From positions 62,001-126,000 of the forward strand of contig NZ_JAAAWO010000001.1 in assembly GCF_010500895.1 (NCBI RefSeq): a DNA stretch of 64,000 nucleotides. The letters are read 5' to 3'. The position numbers and the translations under genes were made by a program. Shown here one piece after another: positions 8,987-17,658 of this stretch. The stretch's first letter is position 1, and each line of letters opens with the position of its first letter. A model generated the notes under the pieces. The model did no database searches, had not been told where the DNA came from, and was given only the letters and a program-made list of their open reading frames with translations. This DNA comes from Alteromonas genovensis. GTDB taxonomy: Bacteria > Pseudomonadota > Gammaproteobacteria > Enterobacterales > Alteromonadaceae.

Positions 8987-9044
8987 AGTCTTTTTGTTAC
9001 GTGCTATCAATTAGATTATTGTTTAATCTAATTGATAAAAGACT
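8987..9044 (-). other. Long AT-rich hairpin just after the lipoprotein gene
   Basis: TATCAATTAGATTA (9005-9018) and TAATCTAATTGATA (9024-9037) are a perfect 14-bp inverted repeat around TTGTT. AGTCTTT (8987-8993) and AAAGACT (9038-9044) extend it after an asymmetric bulge. It ends 2 bases from the lipoprotein stop codon. It lacks a T-tract, so 3'-end protection of mRNA or protein binding are the likelier roles. Confidence 0.7.
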
Positions 9045-9046
9045 AT

Positions 9047-9574
9047 TTAATCGATTAATAAGTCGTCAAATGCTGCATCATCAGCATCCTGAGTAAACTC
9101 CCGTCCATTGACTGGAAGAGGCTCATCAGTTGGCGCTTGATTAAACGCCGCTCTGGTATAGCTTGTCACTGATAGTTGCTGAGCTTCAATGGTCACAGTG
9201 ACCGTTCCAGTCACCTTCTGATTAAAGCTATCGCTAACACTAAAGGTAAAGCTGTCTGAGCCTGTTACCTGAGCGTTAGGCGTGTAGGTGAAACTACCGT
9301 CTGCGTTTACAGCGGCTGAACCTAACGAACCATCTTCTTCCAATGCAAACGAAAGCGGATCGTTTTCAGGGTCCGACGCGCTAAGCATCCCTTCAAATGC
9401 AATGTCTGCCTGCGTTGTAAGCATGTCATCTACTGCAACAGGTGCTTCATTGATTTCGGGCGCGTTGTCATCATCATCACTATCAAAACAACCTGATAGG
9501 GCTAGTGCTAAAGATGTAGCGATCCAAATTCGATGAATGCTTCTATTTGATTTTTTCTCAATAGGTTTATTCAT
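9047..9574 (-). CDS. Lipoprotein with one cadherin/Ig-like domain
   Basis: This 175-residue protein has a lipoprotein signal with lipobox L-S-G-C at about residue 29, then an acidic linker (DSDDDD). One cadherin-like/VCBS-type domain spans roughly 43-130 (EAPVAVDDMLTT, SASDPENDPLSF, NADGSFTYTPNA, DSFTFSVSD). A short acidic tail ends AFDDLLID. Such domains usually occur in long tandem arrays, so a single-domain lipoprotein is unusual and may be an adaptor. The gene follows DUF4331 with an 11-base gap and is almost certainly co-transcribed with it. No enzymatic motif is visible. Confidence 0.7.
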   Translation of the reverse strand: MNKPIEKKSNRSIHRIWIATSLALALSGCFDSDDDDNAPEINEAPVAVDDMLTTQADIAFEGMLSASDPENDPLSFALEEDGSLGSAAVNADGSFTYTPNAQVTGSDSFTFSVSDSFNQKVTGTVTVTIEAQQLSVTSYTRAAFNQAPTDEPLPVNGREFTQDADDAAFDDLLID

Positions 9575-9585
9575 AGTTGTGCTCC

Positions 9586-11178
9586 TTACTCAGAGCCAGC
9601 AATAGGCGTTCTTAGGTATGGGAATGATGAATCAATCATGCTTGCATCCACAGGTGCACCGTCAGTAAATGGCACTGTACCTACGCTTGCATCTTCAGGT
9701 GCACAAAGTTCTAGGTCTGTATCTTCACCTGCTACTGGAATTGGGTGGCACAGACGACCCATCACTACGCGAAGCGCAATATCCACAACATCATCACCTG
9801 GACGACGACCGTTCGGGAAGCCTGCCAAATCATCGCCTGCTACACCAAATGCCGATTGTGACTCTGCTGGCGTGGCTGGAATACCCGTGTTTAAACGAAG
9901 CATTTCAGAAGGTGTTACTGTTGCTTGCTGGTTAACACCAGGGAAGCCAGTAAGGAAGGCTGTTACCAAGTCGGTTCTCGGGAAGTTTGTTGGCGCTAGC
10001 GTCTCAATATCCGTTCCTAGCGTGGTGTTAACCGCGTCTTTAAACAAGATGTTGAGTAGTTCTGGCAGCGACGGGTGAGTAACGTAATCAGCGAACTGAG
10101 CGTCATCGCTTGGGTGCGCACTTGAGAACGTATCTTTATCACCAATACCGATAACTAACTCATTCACTAGCGGGCTGCCTAAACGAGATACCTGTGTCAT
10201 TGCACCACCAGTTACTGATGGTTTTGCGAAGGTCGCATCTGGGTTTAGGATTGTTGCTTGTGGCAAGCTTGCTGTAGTCCAGCTGCCGATTACACCGTTG
10301 CCATCACCGGTTACGCACGCTGCAGGTACTTCAACAGACAGTGACGTTACGTTTTTATCTAGTAAGTCATCATTGTTTTCGCTTTGTGTAATACCGCCTG
10401 GGAAACCTTCTCCATCGCCAGCACCCGGCGCACTATCTCCTTCAACAGGTACATAGTTTACCAAGTCGAATGTTTTACCAAGGTTAACTACAAATGGGTC
10501 TTTACGCTGACCTACAAATACGCGAGCCATATCGTCACAGCCAGGAATAGCAAACGAATAGATGAAGCTTTCTGCATAACGGGCATATTCAGCTTCACTG
10601 GTGAAGGTTTTATTACCGATATAATCAAGCGGCTTCTTAAACATATCGCCCATAGAAGGCGTTAATGTAGTGCGCTCGCCGCTCTGCATGTCGCCAGAAA
10701 CCATCGTTAGCGAGTACATTTCAGAGAAGTTTGCCGCGCTTGAATCATCAGCGCTAATACCACCGATGTTTTTAAGCGGTACTTTCACCATTTTTTGGTC
10801 GCCTTCTGGACCAATCGGAAGGGCAATGCCTTCGTTATCAGCAGCAAGCATGTTAGTGAAATTAAATACAAAGCTTACGTCTTCCACTGCGTCGCCATCA
10901 CTATCGATGTGTATGGCGTAGTGCGCGTTAGGATCCATTGCGAAGTAATTTGGTCCGCCATACGCATCTTGTAATGGAATGTAGTTGGCAATAAAGGTTA
11001 CGTAGCCGTCACGGCCTTCTTCGTAACTGTTAAAAGCGTAAAAATCTGTACTGTCTACCGCTGGAGCGCGGGTAATGTTTGGCGCTTCTCTATGACTTGA
11101 TGCAATGGCACCTGCTGTAACTGCAGCGCAAGTGAGAGCAATTGCAACCGATAGTGTTTTACGTTTGAAGATTGTCAT
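9586..11178 (-). CDS. DUF4331 family exported protein
   Basis: This 530-residue protein has a signal peptide cleaved near AGAIA-SSHREAP. The segments SSHREAPNITRAPAVDSTDFYAF and DGYVTFIANYIPLQD are the hallmark start of the DUF4331 family. The family has no established biochemical role. Asp/His/Tyr-rich loops (HIDSDGDAVEDV, HPSDDAQFADY) could bind metal, but this is only a guess. The gene heads the lipoprotein-TPR-HupE block and lies immediately downstream of the ECF sigma/anti-sigma pair. A candidate ECF promoter is at 11214-11247, and SD-like GAGAG sits close to the ATG. Confidence 0.85.
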   Translation of the reverse strand: MTIFKRKTLSVAIALTCAAVTAGAIASSHREAPNITRAPAVDSTDFYAFNSYEEGRDGYVTFIANYIPLQDAYGGPNYFAMDPNAHYAIHIDSDGDAVEDVSFVFNFTNMLAADNEGIALPIGPEGDQKMVKVPLKNIGGISADDSSAANFSEMYSLTMVSGDMQSGERTTLTPSMGDMFKKPLDYIGNKTFTSEAEYARYAESFIYSFAIPGCDDMARVFVGQRKDPFVVNLGKTFDLVNYVPVEGDSAPGAGDGEGFPGGITQSENNDDLLDKNVTSLSVEVPAACVTGDGNGVIGSWTTASLPQATILNPDATFAKPSVTGGAMTQVSRLGSPLVNELVIGIGDKDTFSSAHPSDDAQFADYVTHPSLPELLNILFKDAVNTTLGTDIETLAPTNFPRTDLVTAFLTGFPGVNQQATVTPSEMLRLNTGIPATPAESQSAFGVAGDDLAGFPNGRRPGDDVVDIALRVVMGRLCHPIPVAGEDTDLELCAPEDASVGTVPFTDGAPVDASMIDSSFPYLRTPIAGSE

Positions 11179-11213
11179 TATGTATCTCTCTGTTTGATGA
11201 GTTCATAGAGTTA

Positions 11214-11247
11214 AACGAGTGAGATGCGCTACTAGATGCAAAAAAAA
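11214..11247 (-). promoter_or_regulatory. Candidate ECF-type promoter of the DUF4331 operon
   Basis: On the minus strand a T-run is followed by GCATCT (11239-11234), AGTA, GCGCATCT (11229-11222), then CACT and CGTT (11217-11214). The first GCATCT and CGTT are separated by exactly 16 bases, fitting an ECF -35/-10 pair. The direct-repeat block recurs upstream of the sigma gene. The predicted start is about 28 bases before the ATG. Confidence 0.55.
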
Positions 11248-11281
11248 CAAAAAAAATTAAAATAAATGTTTAAAAAAGGTA

Positions 11282-11328
11282 AATAAAAAGAAAAAGGCCG
11301 CATTTTTATGAGTAAAAATGCGGCCTTT
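11282..11328 (-). terminator. Terminator after the anti-sigma gene
   Basis: AAAGGCCGCATTTTTA and TAAAAATGCGGCCTTT (11293-11308 and 11313-11328) form a perfect 16-bp stem with loop TGAG. On the minus strand it is followed by TTCTTTTTATTT. It separates the sigma/anti-sigma unit from the DUF4331 operon, so the latter needs its own promoter. Confidence 0.9.
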
Positions 11329-11347
11329 AGAGCAGTTGAAAAATATT

Positions 11348-12049
11348 CTATACCGACAAAATTGGCGCGATATAAAGTACTTCGGTTGGCGAACCAGTTT
11401 TAGAGCCGCCTGGCTCTTCTAAACTAATCGCAAGGGCTGCTATGCTGCTATCAAGTAAAATGTCCGGCGTGTTTCTACTATCACTGCCCAGTTCAGGCAT
11501 AAGTCCAAGTGATATCGGCGCTTCACCATTCGCAGGAACCATCCATAGTTCGTAATCTTTATTAGCAAGTGCAGTGAAGGCATCGGTCACTTTCACGTCC
11601 AACGTGCTCGGTGATACCTCAATCACCCACAATGGGGTGTTATCCACGTTATTCACCACAGCAATATGCGACACTTCTTCAACAGGAGAAGGCTGCATAA
11701 CCACAAGCAACACAGCAAGGACTAATGCAGCTGCGGTAGACAGTGCAGACAAACCTCTCCAGCGATTGCGTTTTGCACGCTCAAAATCAACAATTTGCGC
11801 TGATGTATCTTTAGAATCTGAATGTCCCAAACGCTGTTGAATCACATCCCAAACCCGTTCAGGCGGTTGAACGGGGGTAACCGCATCGTTGAAACCCGCT
11901 AAATACTGTTCCCATTGCGCAGTGGCGTCGCTCACCGCTTGATACTGCATCATCAATTTTTGATAGCGAACGCGGGCCTTTCCTCGTAGTGTCCCTACCA
12001 CATATTCCGCCGCAAGCGCGTTAAGCGTTTCTTCTTTTAAATAATTCAT
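11348..12049 (-). CDS. Anti-sigma factor, RskA type
   Basis: This 233-residue protein has an N-terminal cytoplasmic sigma-binding region (LNALAAEYVVGTLRGKARVRYQKLM). One transmembrane helix lies near residues 100-120 (ALSTAAALVLAVLLVVM). The extracytoplasmic part is an RskA domain with the family ending ALAISLEEPGGSKTGSPTEVLYIAPI. It should hold the adjacent ECF sigma factor at the inner membrane until a signal triggers release. The start chosen is the ATG at 12049, which overlaps the sigma stop as ATGA and indicates translational coupling; a GTG at 12061 is less likely. The zinc-binding HxxxCxxC motif of ZAS-type anti-sigmas is absent. Confidence 0.85.
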   Translation of the reverse strand: MNYLKEETLNALAAEYVVGTLRGKARVRYQKLMMQYQAVSDATAQWEQYLAGFNDAVTPVQPPERVWDVIQQRLGHSDSKDTSAQIVDFERAKRNRWRGLSALSTAAALVLAVLLVVMQPSPVEEVSHIAVVNNVDNTPLWVIEVSPSTLDVKVTDAFTALANKDYELWMVPANGEAPISLGLMPELGSDSRNTPDILLDSSIAALAISLEEPGGSKTGSPTEVLYIAPILSV

Positions 12050-12579
12050 AGTGATAAGCACCTTTGAAGGCTTTGTAATCCTCTTCGAATCCAGCTTTTT
12101 ATTGTGCCTAACGGCGACGATAAATAATTCACCACCTCCTGGTGAGATAAGCCATTAATGTAAGCAAGGTGAATAGCTTGCCGTTGTGGTCCGTCGAGTT
12201 CATCTAGGCAAGCGGCGAGTTTCTCCTGCTCGCCGCCTAACTTAAAAGCCTGTGGAGTGTCTGGAATAGCGGTAGCATCTTCAGTTAGCTCAACTTCATT
12301 GCGAACATTATGGTAGCGCATCAAATCGAGTGCTCGATAGCGCACAATACTCACCATCCACGTTAATACCGTACCTTTAGTTCGCTGATAGCTTCCTGCA
12401 TTGTGCCAAATTTTTATGTAGGCATCTTGCGTTGCTTCATCCGCAAGTTCTGGCCGCTTAAGCATTTTAAGTGCTACTGCGTAAAGTTGTGAACTGGTTG
12501 TTTTATAAAGCTCGGCAAAGGCGGTTTTATTACCTTCAGCAGTTTTACATAACAGCGGAAACAGGATTTCGTGTTCCAT
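12046..12579 (-). CDS. ECF (group 4) RNA polymerase sigma factor
   Basis: This 177-residue protein has only regions 2 and 4. Region 2 includes FAELYKTTSSQLYAVALKML...ADEATQDAYIKIWHN and region 4 includes LDELDGPQRQAIHLAYINGLSHQEVVNYLSSPLGTIKSWIRRGLQSL. The start has a strong SD (AAGGAG) upstream. It would redirect RNA polymerase when freed from the RskA-type partner encoded directly downstream. The shared upstream arrangement suggests it activates its own gene and the DUF4331 operon. The inducing signal is unknown. Confidence 0.9.
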   Translation of the reverse strand: MEHEILFPLLCKTAEGNKTAFAELYKTTSSQLYAVALKMLKRPELADEATQDAYIKIWHNAGSYQRTKGTVLTWMVSIVRYRALDLMRYHNVRNEVELTEDATAIPDTPQAFKLGGEQEKLAACLDELDGPQRQAIHLAYINGLSHQEVVNYLSSPLGTIKSWIRRGLQSLQRCLSL

Positions 12580-12684
12580 TTTGGCTCCTTGAGTACAGCT
12601 ATGTGAGCTAGGCTCGCTGCCGCACGTTTATTTATTGTTGTTAGCCGTGTTTGTCACAATAAGACTTACACGTTTTTAATATAT

Positions 12685-12728
12685 AACGATCGTCGCGTAC
12701 ATCTAGATGCGCAGAAAGATGCAAAAAA
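12685..12728 (-). promoter_or_regulatory. Candidate autoregulated ECF promoter of the sigma gene
   Basis: On the minus strand: T-run, GCATCT (12722-12717), TTCT, GCGCATCT (12712-12705), 16 bases, then CGTT (12688-12685) followed by ATAT. The repeat block has the same bases and spacing as the one before the DUF4331 gene. Here the second GCATCT, not the first, has the 16-base spacing to CGTT. A leader of roughly 100 bases would precede the start codon. Confidence 0.5.
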
Positions 12729-12733
12729 CAGAT

Positions 12734-12774
12734 TATTGTCATTCAAAGATAAACACGCCCTTTGAATGACAATA
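12734..12774. promoter_or_regulatory. 15-bp perfect inverted repeat upstream of the ECF promoter
   Basis: TATTGTCATTCAAAG (12734-12748) and CTTTGAATGACAATA (12760-12774) match perfectly across an 11-base spacer. There is no T-tract. It sits six bases upstream of the candidate ECF promoter block, a position suited to an operator or activator site. Confidence 0.5.
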
Positions 12775-13076
12775 GCATGCTTTGCCCATTTGTCATTACT
12801 TCCTGATACTTGCCAACAACGTGTTGTTTGTCGGGCCTGAGTTCCTGTACTTGTCTCTTTTATTCGGTGCACTTTTATTTATTTCTTAGTCATTTTTAAT
12901 TCAAAAATTCGAAGTGATTTTATGGTTAGCCTGTTTTTCAATAAAAATAGGTAGCTCTAAAAGCTAATAAATATGAAAAGCACGTAATTGAGCGGTGTGC
13001 GTGTTTATGCAAACTCAAGCTTGTGTCACACTACACCGTGATAACGACAGTACCGAAGTAGTGAAAAGAGAATACC

Positions 13077-13655
13077 GTGGCGAAAAACAAAACGAGAGCT
13101 CAACAACGAGTTCGAAATAAAAGTGAGAAAAGTGCAAACACTGAGCCGAATACGGCCCAGCCTGCCAATGACTTTGGTGAGAGGGCAGGTTTTTTTAGAC
13201 GCCTTGCTGCCATGGTATATGACGTACTCGTCGCGGTTGCGGTAGGTATGTGTGCAGCAATGGTGATGATAGTGACGCTAATCGTCATGCTTAAAAATGG
13301 CGGGCTCGATATGCAGGGCTTTGCTGAGCCAGCAGACCTCATTCAAGCTTCTACGGGGTATAAGCTATTAATTCAAAGCTGGGTAGGGCTTTGGGTAGCG
13401 GGTTTTTTCTTGTGGTTTTGGAAACGAGGTGGCCAAACTTTGGGTATGCGAGCATGGCGTTTACGCATATTCAGCACGGTAGAAGAACCGGTAACAATGA
13501 CCCGACTGATAACGCGCTTGGTTGGTTCGCTTTTCGGGCTAGGTACGTTACTGGTTTTATTTGATGTGAAAGAAAAGCAGTCACTTCAAGACAGGCTAGC
13601 AAAAACTGAAGTGTTAAAGCTGTCAAAAGAAGCTAACGATCATAAAAGTTGGTAG
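13077..13655 (+). CDS. RDD family membrane protein
   Basis: This 192-residue protein starts at GTG, with purine-rich GAAAAGAGA upstream. A basic, disordered N-terminus (AKNKTRAQQRVRNKSEKS) precedes an RDD domain. FFRRLAAMVYDVLVAVAVGM supplies the Arg/Asp of helix 1, with further membrane segments near 70-90 and 105-125, and GGQTLGMRAWRLRIF is a typical family motif. RDD proteins are small membrane proteins of mostly unknown function; some are linked to Na+/H+ exchange. It is a single gene, convergent with lptG. Confidence 0.8.
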   Translation: MAKNKTRAQQRVRNKSEKSANTEPNTAQPANDFGERAGFFRRLAAMVYDVLVAVAVGMCAAMVMIVTLIVMLKNGGLDMQGFAEPADLIQASTGYKLLIQSWVGLWVAGFFLWFWKRGGQTLGMRAWRLRIFSTVEEPVTMTRLITRLVGSLFGLGTLLVLFDVKEKQSLQDRLAKTEVLKLSKEANDHKSW

Positions 13656-13679
13656 AACATTTAAATAAACGAAAAACGG

Positions 13680-13706
13680 AAAATAAAAAGGGCAGTAACA
13701 CTGCCC
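13680..13706 (-). terminator. Terminator after lptG
   Basis: GGGCAG-TAACA-CTGCCC (13690-13706) is followed on the minus strand by CTTTTTATTTTCC. It ends the lptF-lptG transcript. Confidence 0.8.
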
Positions 13707-13723
13707 TGATTAAGTGAAACGTT

Positions 13724-14785
13724 TTAGCGCCTGAGCATAATGCCTGCCACGGCAGCGAACAGTAGACTTGGTAAAATAGCGCCCAAGAATGGCGGCAGCT
13801 GATAAACTAAACTCACCGGGCCGAACACTTCATTTAAAATAAAGAATCCAAAGCCTGTCAGCACGCCCATAATAACCCGCGCACCCATGGTCACGCTTCT
13901 CAGTGGACCAAAGATAAAAGACAGCGCCATGAGCAACATAACACCCACAGACACCGGTTGAAGTATTTTGCGCCATAGGGCCAGTTCGTAGCGAGCAGGG
14001 TCTTGGTCGTTACTTTCTAAGTAATTGACGTAATCAACAAGCCCGGTAATAGACAAAGCCTCTGGTTTTACAGCAACAATGCCCAATTTGTCTGGTGTAA
14101 GTGTTGAATTCCAACGCTTCCTTTCAAAGCTTTCGCTGGTAATTTGTTGCTCGGTAAACGACGTGATATCTACATTATTTAGCCACCATCCGTCATCATC
14201 AAATGCCCCTGAATTTGCATAGCTGATGCTTTGTAAGGAGAGGTCTGGGTTGAACGTATAAATGCGAATGTTCTTTAATGCGTCTTGGCTGAGTACTTGG
14301 CCAATGCTGACAAAACGCTCTCCATCTTTCGCCCATACCAGCTTATCAGACGAAAACAAGCTTCCCCCGGAAATAGCTTCTGTGCGAATTTGTTTGGCTT
14401 TTGTTTCGCTCACGGGGGTTACCCATTCACCCACTGCCATTACCACAAGGATCATCACGAGAGTGGATTTCATGGCAGAGTTAATGATATTCCACCGGCT
14501 TAATCCTGCAGCTTGCATCACTACCAATTCGCTGTTGCTGGCAAGTACCCCCATGCCTATTAAACCACCGAGTAGGGTAGCCATAGGAAAAAACTGCTCT
14601 AGGTCACGAGGTAGGCTCAGTATCACATAGAGAAAGGCAACGAGCATGTCGTAGTCGCCCTCGCCAATTTTTCTCAGCTGTTCTACAAATTTGATGAGGG
14701 CGCTCAGGCCAATCAGCACGCTTAAGGTGACGGTTACGGTGCCTAATAATGTGCGAGCGACGTATAGATCGAGGATTTTAAACAT
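13724..14785 (-). CDS. lptG: LPS export ABC transporter permease LptG
   Basis: This 353-residue inner-membrane protein has a YjgP/YjgQ fold: three N-terminal helices (from MFKILDLYVARTLLGTVTVTLSVL), a central periplasmic beta-jellyroll at about 130-260, and three C-terminal helices (ISVGVMLLMALSFIFGPLRS, ending FAAVAGIMLRR). LptG pairs with LptF and the LptB ATPase to pull lipopolysaccharide from the inner membrane into the Lpt bridge. It directly abuts lptF with no gap, as is usual. A terminator follows. Confidence 0.95.
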   Translation of the reverse strand: MFKILDLYVARTLLGTVTVTLSVLIGLSALIKFVEQLRKIGEGDYDMLVAFLYVILSLPRDLEQFFPMATLLGGLIGMGVLASNSELVVMQAAGLSRWNIINSAMKSTLVMILVVMAVGEWVTPVSETKAKQIRTEAISGGSLFSSDKLVWAKDGERFVSIGQVLSQDALKNIRIYTFNPDLSLQSISYANSGAFDDDGWWLNNVDITSFTEQQITSESFERKRWNSTLTPDKLGIVAVKPEALSITGLVDYVNYLESNDQDPARYELALWRKILQPVSVGVMLLMALSFIFGPLRSVTMGARVIMGVLTGFGFFILNEVFGPVSLVYQLPPFLGAILPSLLFAAVAGIMLRR

Positions 14786-15886
14786 TTACTTTTTCCCCAG
14801 TACCCAAGCGCGCAGCTGCGTGCCGGTTTTCCTATCGCGCACAATTAACACAAACCCAATAACCAACATGACAGCATGCACCCACCACAAACCCAATTGA
14901 GGAGGCATTTTTCCATCTTCTAATACACGGCGGCTAGCCAGTAACAATAAGAAGTAGCCTAGATAAAGAAGAATGGCAGGGAACATTTTTCCAAAGCGAC
15001 CTTGTCTTGGGTCAACGGCACTTAACGGCACAGCAATAAGCACTAGAAACGGGATCGACAGTGGAATAGCAATGCGCCACTGCAACTCTGCTCGCGCTTC
15101 AATACTGGTCTCGTTCCATAACTCTACCGTGGGCAAAACGCTGACCTTTTTACGGGGCTCTTCAGCGGGCTTATCTGCAATCTGAATCTGGTATTCGTCA
15201 AATTCTACTTTTCGATAAGCTTTGCCAGATTGAGCACCTTCGTACTGCACGCCTTGTTTGAGAATAAGGTTTCGGGTGCCGTCGGCATTGGTTGCCACGT
15301 CGCCGCTTTGGGCGTAAACCACACGAACTTGTTCTTTGCTATCGTCACTCTGATTTTGCGATAAAAATACTCGTTGAAGCTTATCGTTTTCATCTACGTC
15401 GTGAGCAAAAATAACCGCCTTTTCGTTTCCGGTTTGTTGAAAACGGCCGGGCATTAGGGCGGAAATGCCTGCTTCATTGCGCGCTTTTTCTCTTAGCTGG
15501 TATTCGTTTTCCGCAGCTAAGGGGGCAAAGTATAGCGTGATTGCACCGGTCACTATCATGATCAGCACCGATAGGAACAGCATCACTCTGGTAATGTACC
15601 ATTCACTGATACCACAGGCGCGCATGACGGTCATTTCACTATCGACGTATAAACGACCGTGAGCCAGCATTATTCCAAGATAAGCGCTTATTGGAAGAAC
15701 AAGAGATGATAGTATGGGGGCATAAAGCGCTAGAAAGCCTAAAACGAGCCCGGCTGGGATATCGCCATCAGAAGCGTCACCTAAAACGCGAACAAAGCGT
15801 AAAGTGACAAAAATGGCCATTAAGATAAAGAAAATCGCTAGCTGAGATTTAAGCGTTTCCTTAAGTAAATAGCGGAATATCAGCAT
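14786..15886 (-). CDS. lptF: LPS export ABC transporter permease LptF
   Basis: This 366-residue protein begins MLIFRYLLKETLKSQLAIFFILM. It has the same three-helix / periplasmic domain / three-helix layout as LptG. The cytoplasmic coupling segment SEMTVMRACGIS is typical for contact with LptB. It forms the LptB2FG complex with the next gene product. The gene is first in the lptF-lptG operon and divergent from pepA, an arrangement widely conserved in gammaproteobacteria. Confidence 0.95.
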   Translation of the reverse strand: MLIFRYLLKETLKSQLAIFFILMAIFVTLRFVRVLGDASDGDIPAGLVLGFLALYAPILSSLVLPISAYLGIMLAHGRLYVDSEMTVMRACGISEWYITRVMLFLSVLIMIVTGAITLYFAPLAAENEYQLREKARNEAGISALMPGRFQQTGNEKAVIFAHDVDENDKLQRVFLSQNQSDDSKEQVRVVYAQSGDVATNADGTRNLILKQGVQYEGAQSGKAYRKVEFDEYQIQIADKPAEEPRKKVSVLPTVELWNETSIEARAELQWRIAIPLSIPFLVLIAVPLSAVDPRQGRFGKMFPAILLYLGYFLLLLASRRVLEDGKMPPQLGLWWVHAVMLVIGFVLIVRDRKTGTQLRAWVLGKK

Positions 15887-16146
15887 CTCAGTCTGCCCGG
15901 ATAATTAGGAATTTTAGTGAAAGAAAGCACAATTTTGTTTAAACTTACCGTTTTTACAAGTTTTGCCTGCAATCATAAACCGTTTGCATGATGTTTAGAC
16001 GCAAAATTGGCCTATATTTATGGGCAAACGCGTTAATTGCAGTGAACTAAAAAGTTATGCTGCGTATTAAAACATAAAGCAGCGCGAAACGTTACGTGAT
16101 TTTAGTCATCGTGCAAACTATAAACGACGAAAAGCGAGGTAATATC

Positions 16147-17652
16147 GTGGAGTTTAGTGTAAAAAGTGGCAGCCCCGAAAAACAACGTAGTGCCTGTATC
16201 GTTGTAGGTGTCTTTGAACCACGCCGATTAACGGCAGTAGCAGAGCAGCTTGACGAAATTAGCAATGGCTATATTAGCAACCTGTTGCGCCGCGGCGACC
16301 TTGAAGGTAAAGCCGGGCAAATGTTGCTACTGCATAACGTACCAAATGTATTAAGCGAGCGTGTGCTTCTTGTCGGTTGTGGTAAAGAGCGAGAGCTAGA
16401 CGAGCGCCAGTACAAAAACATTATCGCTAAAACAATTCAAACACTGAATGAAACGGGTTCAATGGAAGCGGTGTGCTTCTTAACCGAGCTTCACGTAAAA
16501 GGTCGTGATACCTACTGGAAAGTGCGTCAAGCAGTAGAAGCTACTGAAGACTCTCTTTACACTTTTCTACAGTTAAAAACCAAAAAAGGCGAGCCTCGTC
16601 GGCCACTGCGTAAAATCGTGTTCAATGTGCCTACACGTCGTGAATTGACAGTAGGTGAGCGCGCCGTCGATCACGGTCTAGCTATCTCTCGCGGTGCTAA
16701 GGTGACCAAAGACGTGGCCAATATGCCGCCAAATATTTGTAATCCAGACTATTTGTGGAAACAAGCCCAAGAGCTCGCGAGTCGTTATGACAGCGTCACG
16801 GCTGAAGTGGTGGATGAAACGCAAATGGCCGAACTAGGCATGCAGGCGTATTTGGCTGTAGGTCGCGGTTCAGAAAATGAAAGCATGATGAGTATTATGC
16901 ATCATCGCGGCGGTCCTGCAGATCAAGCGCCTATTGTACTGGTAGGTAAAGGCCTGACTTTTGATTCCGGTGGTATTTCAATTAAGCCAGGCGAAGCCAT
17001 GGATGAAATGAAATACGACATGGGCGGCGCTGCCGGTGTATTGGGAACCATGCACACCATTGCTGCGCTGAATTTGCCAATCAATATTATTGGCGTGTTG
17101 GCTGGCTGTGAAAATATGCCTAGTGGCAACGCCTATCGCCCTGGCGACATACTGACTACTATGTCGGGACAAACCGTTGAAGTACTTAACACCGACGCCG
17201 AAGGTAGGTTGGTATTGTGCGACGCGCTTACCTACGTAGAGCGTTATGAGCCAGAGTTAGTGATTGATGTGGCAACGCTCACTGGCGCGGCAATTATTGC
17301 GCTAGGTCATCATGCTACGGCGGTAATGAGTACGCATAACCCACTTGCACACGAATTGTTGAATGCTTCTGAGCAAAGTTCAGATCGTGCGTGGAGACTA
17401 CCGCTATGGGACGACTATCAAGAGCAGCTAGAAAGCCCGTTTGCTGATATGACAAACTTAGGTGGACGACCTGCAGGTAGTATTACTGCTGGGTGCTTCT
17501 TGTCCCGCTTTACTAAAAAGTACAACTGGGCCCACCTGGATATTGCAGGAACAGCATGGCGCAGTGGCAAGAACAAGGGCGCAACCGGACGCCCAGTACC
17601 TATGTTGTCACAATTCTTGATGAATCGTGCCGACATTAAGCTAGAGGATTAA
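16147..17652 (+). CDS. pepA: Leucyl aminopeptidase PepA
   Basis: This M17 metallopeptidase of about 501 residues is very close to E. coli PepA, beginning (V/M)[27 protein letters not shown]. The C-terminal catalytic domain has [17 protein letters not shown] (metal-binding Lys and Asp) and the signature NTDAEGRL. It cleaves N-terminal residues from peptides; in E. coli it also binds DNA in Xer recombination and carAB control. I place the start at GTG 16147, with GAGG upstream, because homologues begin there; an in-frame start at 16096 adds 17 unconserved residues. It is first in pepA-holC-valS. Confidence 0.95.
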   Translation: MEFSVKSGSPEKQRSACIVVGVFEPRRLTAVAEQLDEISNGYISNLLRRGDLEGKAGQMLLLHNVPNVLSERVLLVGCGKERELDERQYKNIIAKTIQTLNETGSMEAVCFLTELHVKGRDTYWKVRQAVEATEDSLYTFLQLKTKKGEPRRPLRKIVFNVPTRRELTVGERAVDHGLAISRGAKVTKDVANMPPNICNPDYLWKQAQELASRYDSVTAEVVDETQMAELGMQAYLAVGRGSENESMMSIMHHRGGPADQAPIVLVGKGLTFDSGGISIKPGEAMDEMKYDMGGAAGVLGTMHTIAALNLPINIIGVLAGCENMPSGNAYRPGDILTTMSGQTVEVLNTDAEGRLVLCDALTYVERYEPELVIDVATLTGAAIIALGHHATAVMSTHNPLAHELLNASEQSSDRAWRLPLWDDYQEQLESPFADMTNLGGRPAGSITAGCFLSRFTKKYNWAHLDIAGTAWRSGKNKGATGRPVPMLSQFLMNRADIKLED

Positions 17653-17658
17653 TCTTCT

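Larger units (their letters stand above)
12580..13076. other. Non-coding region between sigma gene and RDD gene
   Basis: About 500 bases with no convincing gene. It holds the candidate ECF promoter (12685-12728), a 15-bp inverted repeat (12734-12774) and presumably a promoter for the divergent RDD gene near 13000-13060. The short reading frame at 12666-12872 covers these elements and has no protein-like features. Confidence 0.6.

Noticed and set aside
9638..10078. 146-codon frame on the plus strand inside the DUF4331 gene
   Set aside because: Low-complexity Ser/Pro/Ala composition typical of an antisense shadow; DUF4331 has clear family motifs and a start with upstream promoter.
12666..12872. 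68-codon frame upstream of the sigma gene
   Set aside because: It covers the ECF promoter block and inverted repeat, has no SD and no protein-like pattern.
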